Assembly (NCBI RefSeq): GCF_003201875.1
Contig: NZ_QJKD01000003.1
Location: 124,001-188,000 of the forward strand
Length of the DNA: 64,000 nucleotides
Direction: 5' to 3'
Source of the DNA: Hungatella effluvii
GTDB lineage: Bacteria > Bacillota > Clostridia > Lachnospirales > Lachnospiraceae
Position numbers and translations under genes: made by a program. The notes beneath the pieces are model-generated. The model saw nothing but the letters and a program-made list of their open reading frames with translations, had not been told where the DNA came from and did no database searches. This document shows positions 59,547 through 64,000 of the stretch, piece after piece (position 1 is the first letter of the stretch; the number at the start of each line of letters is the position of its first letter).

Positions 59547-61040
59547 TTATTTCGAATCTCTCAGCATGACATCATGTGCCCCGCCCTCGACAATACTGGT
59601 CGATGAAACCAGCGTAATTTTTGCTTTACTCTGCAGTTCCGGAATGGTGAGCGCGCCGCAGTTGCACATGGTTGAGCGCACCTTGCTCAGGGTGAGACCC
59701 ACGTTATCCTTTAAGCTTCCCGCGTACGGTACGAAGGAATCCACACCTTCTTCGAATGAAAGCTTTTTCTCTCCGCCCATATCGTACCGCTGCCAGTTTC
59801 TCGCCCTTGCGCTTCCTTCGCCCCAGTACTCTTTCATGTAGCTTCCGTTGACATTGACTCTTTTTGTCGGGCTCTCGTCAAATCTGGCGAAGTATCTGCC
59901 CAGCATCACGAAGTCCGCGCCCATGGCCAGCGCCAGGGTTACGTGGTAATCGTGGACAATTCCGCCGTCAGAGCAGATCGGAACATAGATACCGGTCTCT
60001 TCGTAATAGGCGTCTCTTGCTCTTGCCACCTCGATCAGAGAAGTTGCCTGTCCTCTTCCGATTCCCTTCTGTTCACGTGTGATGCAGATTGCGCCTCCGC
60101 CGATCCCGACTTTGATAAAATCAGCTCCGGCCTCCGCCAGGAAACGGAATCCTTCCGCATCCACCACATTGCCTGCGCCCACCTTCACACTCTGTCCGTA
60201 ATTCTTCCGGATATAGTCGATGGTGATCTTCTGCCACTCGGAAAAACCCTCCGAGCTGTCGATGCAGAGCACATCGGCGCCTGCTTCCAAAAGTGCAGGA
60301 ACCCGTTCCTCGTAGTCTCTCGTATTAATACCAGCTCCCACCATGTAGCGCTTGGAACTGTCAATCAGCTCGTTTTCATTTTTCTTATGGCTGTCGTAAT
60401 CCTTGCGGAACACGAGATATACCAGCTGTCCTTCTTTATTAACCAGAGGAAGACAATTGATCTTGTGTTCCCAGATAATGTCGTTGGCTTCCTTTAAAGT
60501 GGTGTCTTCGTCCGCATAGACGAGGTCGCCGATCTGTGTCATAAACTCCTTTACCTTCGTGTCAGGGGTCATACGGCTCACACGGTAATCCTTATTGGTT
60601 ACGATTCCCAGAAGCCTGCCGTTCGGTCCGCCGTCTTCCGTGACAGCGATTGTGGAATGGCCTGTCCGCTCAGTCAGGGAAAGCACGTCCTCCAGCGTCA
60701 TCTCAGGAGATACATTGGAATCGCTTACTACAAAACCGGCACGGTACCGTTTCACCCGGTTCACCATCGCTGCCTGCTCGGCAATAGTCTGAGATCCATA
60801 AATAAAAGACAGGCCGCCTTCCTGCGCGAGAGCGATAGCCAATCTGTCGTCCGACACCGACTGCATGATTGCGGAAACCATAGGAATATTAATATGCAGC
60901 GCCGGTTCCTCTCCCCTTTTATATCTGACCAGGGGTGTCTTCAAATTTACTTCTGCAGGGATACACTTTGTCGATGAATAGCCCGGAACCAGAAGGTACT
61001 CGCTGAATGTTCTGGACGGTTCCTCATAATAGAATGCCAT
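59547..61040 (-). CDS. guaB: IMP dehydrogenase
   Basis: About 497 residues from ATG 61040 (AAGGAG 7 nt upstream). A TIM barrel with two CBS domains inserted (about 95-215). The active-site loop reads [15 protein letters not shown] with the catalytic Cys near residue 318, in place of the more usual GPGSICTTR, and the flap carries the Arg-Tyr pair in [32 protein letters not shown] is the phosphate-binding end of the barrel. It converts IMP to XMP in guanine nucleotide synthesis. The loop and flap resemble a clostridial IMPDH subtype rather than the E. coli type. Confidence 0.9.
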   Translation of the reverse strand: MAFYYEEPSRTFSEYLLVPGYSSTKCIPAEVNLKTPLVRYKRGEEPALHINIPMVSAIMQSVSDDRLAIALAQEGGLSFIYGSQTIAEQAAMVNRVKRYRAGFVVSDSNVSPEMTLEDVLSLTERTGHSTIAVTEDGGPNGRLLGIVTNKDYRVSRMTPDTKVKEFMTQIGDLVYADEDTTLKEANDIIWEHKINCLPLVNKEGQLVYLVFRKDYDSHKKNENELIDSSKRYMVGAGINTRDYEERVPALLEAGADVLCIDSSEGFSEWQKITIDYIRKNYGQSVKVGAGNVVDAEGFRFLAEAGADFIKVGIGGGAICITREQKGIGRGQATSLIEVARARDAYYEETGIYVPICSDGGIVHDYHVTLALAMGADFVMLGRYFARFDESPTKRVNVNGSYMKEYWGEGSARARNWQRYDMGGEKKLSFEEGVDSFVPYAGSLKDNVGLTLSKVRSTMCNCGALTIPELQSKAKITLVSSTSIVEGGAHDVMLRDSK

Positions 61041-61136
61041 TTTAATTCTCCTTTTCTGACTGCTTTTCTCATATTCTACTACATTTTCCCACAAATTGGT
61101 AATCTTTTTTGTTGTTTTTATTTATTTGTCGGATTA

Positions 61137-62126
61137 CTAAAAATCCAGCACTGGCGCCAGATTCTCACTCCCCCCGCTCCTGGAAGAGCTGTTCTCCGTA
61201 GAAGCAAATGAAACCAGGGGACCTCCGGTCACATACTGGAGCCCGTTTTTCAACGTAATCCGCAGATAAACTTCGTAATTTACGTTGTCTTTTCTTCCTA
61301 TATAATCGGACACGTCAATCCGGTAGCCTACTATTTTGTCTGCCTCACCCGAAAGCTTCGTAAGAGTAAGGTCTTCCCCTGCCAATTGGTCGTATGCGGC
61401 AGGCTGTACTTCTACGGCCTGCGCCTCCGTGACTGCCTGACTATGGCCTGATCCCTGGTGTGAGCCGCCGTATCCTCCCGGGCTTTCTACCATACCATTT
61501 GCCGCAATCTTTGCTTCTGCCATTGTGATATCGTCCTCTTCAAAGGGATTTCCATCTGTATTTCCCGTAATCCAGAAATGAAACCTCCCCTCATCGTTTG
61601 CCTCGTAATCATAAAAATCACATTCCACCCGCGCCAGCATGGTATTGACGGCATACACAGGCTTCAGAATTTCCTGATGATATCCGGTATCTGACTCAAT
61701 TACAAAAGCCGGTTCCAGCCATTCTGCCGGTTCCAGCATAAACTGTGCCTGATTCTCTGCGTCAAGCGCCTGCCGGTATACGGTTCCGTCCGCAGTCAGA
61801 CTGGCAGTCACAGTTTCATTCTTCTCCAGCGCTTTCGGAACCGCACGCATCGTCACCACCAGCTTTCCGTCCTGCATCCCCAGTCTTATGGAAGTATCGG
61901 AAAACAGGCTCGCATCCTGCTCCATCTTCTTTGTCACACTCTCATATTTACGATCCGCATCGTTCCGGACTCCGTTGATTTCATTGCGCAGAACAGCTTC
62001 CATACTGCTCATCTCGCTTCGCAGATTGTTCAGTTCCTGCTTCATACGGTAATTGTTGTACAGGGCGACAGCCAGCAGAATGATTACAAGGGTCAGTGCT
62101 TTGGATCTGATTTTATCTTCGCTCAT
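61137..62126 (-). CDS. Membrane-anchored protein of unknown function
   Basis: 329 residues: one N-terminal membrane span (ALTLVIILLAVALYNNY, about 9-25), a coiled coil (about 28-75, MKQELNNLRSEMSSMEAVLRNE), and then a beta-rich outer region with two parts split by a Gly/His/Ser linker (GGYGGSHQGSGHSQ). No family recognised. AAGGAG lies 5 nt before the ATG. The anchored layout suggests an envelope structural or sensing role; nothing more specific is supported. Confidence 0.75.
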   Translation of the reverse strand: MSEDKIRSKALTLVIILLAVALYNNYRMKQELNNLRSEMSSMEAVLRNEINGVRNDADRKYESVTKKMEQDASLFSDTSIRLGMQDGKLVVTMRAVPKALEKNETVTASLTADGTVYRQALDAENQAQFMLEPAEWLEPAFVIESDTGYHQEILKPVYAVNTMLARVECDFYDYEANDEGRFHFWITGNTDGNPFEEDDITMAEAKIAANGMVESPGGYGGSHQGSGHSQAVTEAQAVEVQPAAYDQLAGEDLTLTKLSGEADKIVGYRIDVSDYIGRKDNVNYEVYLRITLKNGLQYVTGGPLVSFASTENSSSRSGGSENLAPVLDF

Positions 62127-62289
62127 GACATCTCCTTAATGGCTTTATCTTTATGGCCTTATCTCTATTCTATTATCCGGCGGAAGCAATGTCAAATCTT
62201 TAATCAAAGCTTCTGTACTGGCTATCTTAAAGCCCATCTTAAAGCCATTATCGTGGTTACGATCCGGTTCCCTGATATTAAGAAATAAG

Positions 62290-62330
62290 CAGAGGCAAAA
62301 GCAGATTTTTTATCTGCCTTTGCCTCTGCC
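62290..62330 (-). terminator. Terminator of the thioredoxin reductase gene
   Basis: GCAGAGGCAAA, GCAGAT, loop TTTTT, ATCTGC, TTTGCCTCTGC: a long near-perfect hairpin about 28 bp beyond the reductase stop codon. Confidence 0.8.
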
Positions 62331-62357
62331 AGGCTATAACATTTTGATCAGTTACTC

Positions 62358-63584
62358 CTACCGAATCCCCGCCTCAAGCGCCTCTTCTGTAATCCCTTCT
62401 GTCAACACTCCCGCAAGCTTTCCGTCTTTAATAAATGCCACCGCCGGTGCTCCGCTGATGCCCAGACGGCTGGCGATGCCTGTAGATTTATAGATATCCG
62501 CCTTCGTCACCTTTACACTGCCCGCATGCTTTTCTTCAAAGGCTTCGATGACAGGAAGCAGCTCACGGCTGGCCGTGTCCACGGCATTCCAGATATAAAC
62601 CACCCCCGGTACGGCAGGGTCCATAATCTGTTTTTCGAAGACTTCGCTCTCAGCCAGGTATTTCTCCGCCGCATAGCCAGCGATGGCGCCGTCTCCGACC
62701 GCGGTAGCTACCTGCTTTAAGAATTTATCCCTTACGTCCCCTGCCGCAAAGACGCCCGGCATGTTTGTCTCCATCTTTTCATTGGTGATCACGTAGCCTG
62801 CACGGCTTAAATCGATGATATCCTTGAATATCTCGGTATTTGGCAGGTAACCGATAAATAAGAAACACGTATCCACCGGCACGTCAATGATCTCGTTGTT
62901 CTTTAAATTCCGCAATGCCACGCTGCGGAGATGTTCCTCATCTCCTCTGAATTCTGCCGGAAGCGTGTTCCAGATAAACTCCATCTTCGGATTGGCCAGT
63001 GCTTCTTCCCTGGCAATCTCATTACAGTCCATCTTCCCTTCCTCGTGCATAACGCTGACGATGACTCTGCTCGCAAACTTTGTGAGGAACATTCCCTCCT
63101 CGATGGCCGCGTCTCCGGAGCCGATAACCATGACGGTCTTTCCCGTGTTCGCCGCCGCATCACAGGTGGCGCAGAAAGAAATACCCTTGTCGTATAAGAA
63201 TTTGTCCTCCCCCGGCGCGCCGGTGAGTCTGGGCTTGCCGCCGCTGGCAATGATGACGGAACGGCACTCATAATTTGTCCGGAAGGTCTCCACTACTTTT
63301 TTGTCTCCCTTAAGCTGCACCGCGCGCACGTCGGTCAGTTTGAACTTTACGCCGAATTTCTTGGCCTGTTTGTGGAACAGCTCCATCAGGCCCAGACCTG
63401 TACTGCCTTCCGGAAATCCCGGGTAATTTTCAATTTCGTTTGTATAGGTAGCCAGTCCGCCTACCAGCGCCTTCTCGATCACCAGGGTTTTCAGCCTCGC
63501 GCGGCCGCAGTAGATGGCGGCCGTCAGACCTGCTGCGCCGCCGCCGATAATTACCACATCGTATTGCTCTATTTTCTTTTCCAA
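62358..63584 (-). CDS. trxB: Thioredoxin reductase fused to a cysteine-less thioredoxin-like domain
   Basis: 408 residues from a TTG start. N-terminal NADPH/FAD reductase (about 1-310) with FAD motif IIGGGAAGLTAAIY, redox-active CATC (about 138-141) and the second nucleotide motif VIGSGDAAIEEGMFL, ending AAGDVRDKFLKQVATAVGDGAIAGYAA. A C-terminal thioredoxin-like fold follows (about 320-408: VVYIWNAVDTASRELLPV, cis-Pro segment SGAPAVAFIKDGK), but the usual CxxC is DTAS. The reductase can reduce thioredoxin, while the fused domain cannot itself carry the disulfide; it may act as a docking or regulatory module. Confidence 0.92.
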   Translation of the reverse strand: MEKKIEQYDVVIIGGGAAGLTAAIYCGRARLKTLVIEKALVGGLATYTNEIENYPGFPEGSTGLGLMELFHKQAKKFGVKFKLTDVRAVQLKGDKKVVETFRTNYECRSVIIASGGKPRLTGAPGEDKFLYDKGISFCATCDAAANTGKTVMVIGSGDAAIEEGMFLTKFASRVIVSVMHEEGKMDCNEIAREEALANPKMEFIWNTLPAEFRGDEEHLRSVALRNLKNNEIIDVPVDTCFLFIGYLPNTEIFKDIIDLSRAGYVITNEKMETNMPGVFAAGDVRDKFLKQVATAVGDGAIAGYAAEKYLAESEVFEKQIMDPAVPGVVYIWNAVDTASRELLPVIEAFEEKHAGSVKVTKADIYKSTGIASRLGISGAPAVAFIKDGKLAGVLTEGITEEALEAGIR

Positions 63585-63655
63585 AATGATTCCTGCCTTT
63601 CTGTACTAATTGTCATCTGTTCTATAGGAAAAATGTTTTATGTTTCCCGTGACGC

Positions 63656-63691
63656 AAAAACCGCCGCAATTCTGTCAAAGAGTTGCAGCGG
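63656..63691 (-). terminator. Terminator of the YeeE/YedE-type gene
   Basis: On the minus strand CCGCTGCAA pairs with TTGCGGCGG and is followed by TTTTTGCG, about 30 bp beyond the stop codon. Confidence 0.85.
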
Positions 63692-63719
63692 TCAAAGATT
63701 CATTTCCGATATTGCGACG

Positions 63720-64000
63720 CTACATGAAGAACCTGGCCAACAGCTTGCTCCCAATGAAAGCCCCGATAAACAAAAAGAATGCAAATACCCATCCGGATAA
63801 CGACATGGAGCCGATCGCTGAAAAAAGAGCTCCGATGTTGCAGCCGCCGGCAAGCCTTGCGCCGTATCCCATCAGCAGTCCGCCCAACGTGGCGGCCACT
63901 ACCTGCTTTAAGGATTTAATCTTTTTGAATTTAAACTGAGAGGCCAGCAGAGCAGCCAGCAGCGCTCCTGCGATGATACCGAAGTTCTGCCAGGATCCTG
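63720..64000 (-). CDS. YeeE/YedE family transporter (C-terminal part; 5' end outside the window)
   Basis: About 93 residues of the C-terminus are present and the gene runs off the right edge. The family signature GGLLMGYGARLAGGCNIG, then SMSLSGWVFAFFLFIGAFIG, ends at KLLARFFM. YeeE/YedE proteins transport sulfur compounds such as thiosulfate, and relatives are linked to selenium metabolism. Its closeness to a thioredoxin reductase gene fits sulfur or selenium handling, but the functional link is inference. Confidence 0.9.
   Translation of the reverse strand, partial: GSWQNFGIIAGALLAALLASQFKFKKIKSLKQVVAATLGGLLMGYGARLAGGCNIGALFSAIGSMSLSGWVFAFFLFIGAFIGSKLLARFFM

Noticed and set aside
61041..61136. 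Purine riboswitch before guaB
   Set aside because: The leader is short and AT-rich; no three-helix aptamer or conserved core is visible.

Overview
The window looks like a chromosome segment of a moderately high-GC (about half G+C by eye) Gram-positive anaerobe of the Clostridia, most likely a gut Lachnospiraceae. The grounds are strong AGGAGG ribosome sites, GTG and TTG starts, YesM/YesN two-component genes, choline-binding-type cell-wall repeats, a sporulation YtvI-type permease, a cdaA-cdaR locus, heterodimeric ABC exporters, GntR/UTRA regulators, DUF4349 lipoproteins and Fe-S aldo/keto reductases. The exact species cannot be told from the sequence. No rRNA, tRNA, CRISPR array, phage or recognisable transposase gene is seen.

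Layout. 1-3.5 kb: YesN/YesM-type two-component pair. 3.5-5 kb: NifX-type protein, DUF134 regulator with a twin-operator promoter, and a small HPr-like protein without the active-site His. 5-9.5 kb: secreted cell-wall-binding protein, MATE pump, GH25 muramidase and YtvI-type permease. 9.6-18 kb: hisC-aminotransferase pair, a 1157-residue PAS/GGDEF/EAL protein, ddl-dapF. 18-24 kb: AraC regulator, second wall-binding protein, DUF4349 lipoprotein, nucleoid-associated protein, Wzy-like polymerase. 24-29.7 kb: a probable operon of two unknown membrane proteins, cdaA, cdaR, ptsH and ptsI. 29.9-34.7 kb: MacAB-like exporter with two tandem permeases. 34.9-37.4 kb: second GGDEF/EAL protein and a methyltransferase. 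37.6-47.6 kb: an Opp-type importer operon ending in an MFS transporter and an alpha/beta hydrolase, next to two paralogous GntR/UTRA regulators. 47.6-51 kb: DUF1538 transporter, tandem PII-like protein, transglutaminase-like protein. 51-58 kb: two aldo/keto reductases and a heterodimeric ABC exporter, each behind a MerR-type promoter with a 19-bp spacer, then a WYL regulator. 58-64 kb: isochorismatase-fold hydrolase, GNAT enzyme, IMP dehydrogenase, an unknown anchored protein, thioredoxin reductase fused to a cysteine-less thioredoxin domain, and the end of a YeeE/YedE transporter.

The most distinctive non-coding content is a family of three roughly 290-330 bp palindromes (15630-15916, 22190-22522, 58062-58392). 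They share an asymmetric core. The two closest copies differ from each other in the outer arms, but each change is mirrored in the opposite arm of the same copy. A different palindrome (3872-4034) encodes the last residues of the DUF134 protein, and a smaller one lies at 5826-5907.

Several regulatory circuits can be read from the DNA: twin TGACATATGTCA sites around a consensus promoter for the DUF134 gene; matching 23-bp dyads in front of both GntR/UTRA genes; and two MerR-type promoters whose regulators are not in this window. The best candidates for under-described systems are the palindrome family, the DUF1538/PII-like pair (both proteins internally duplicated) and the DUF134 circuit.
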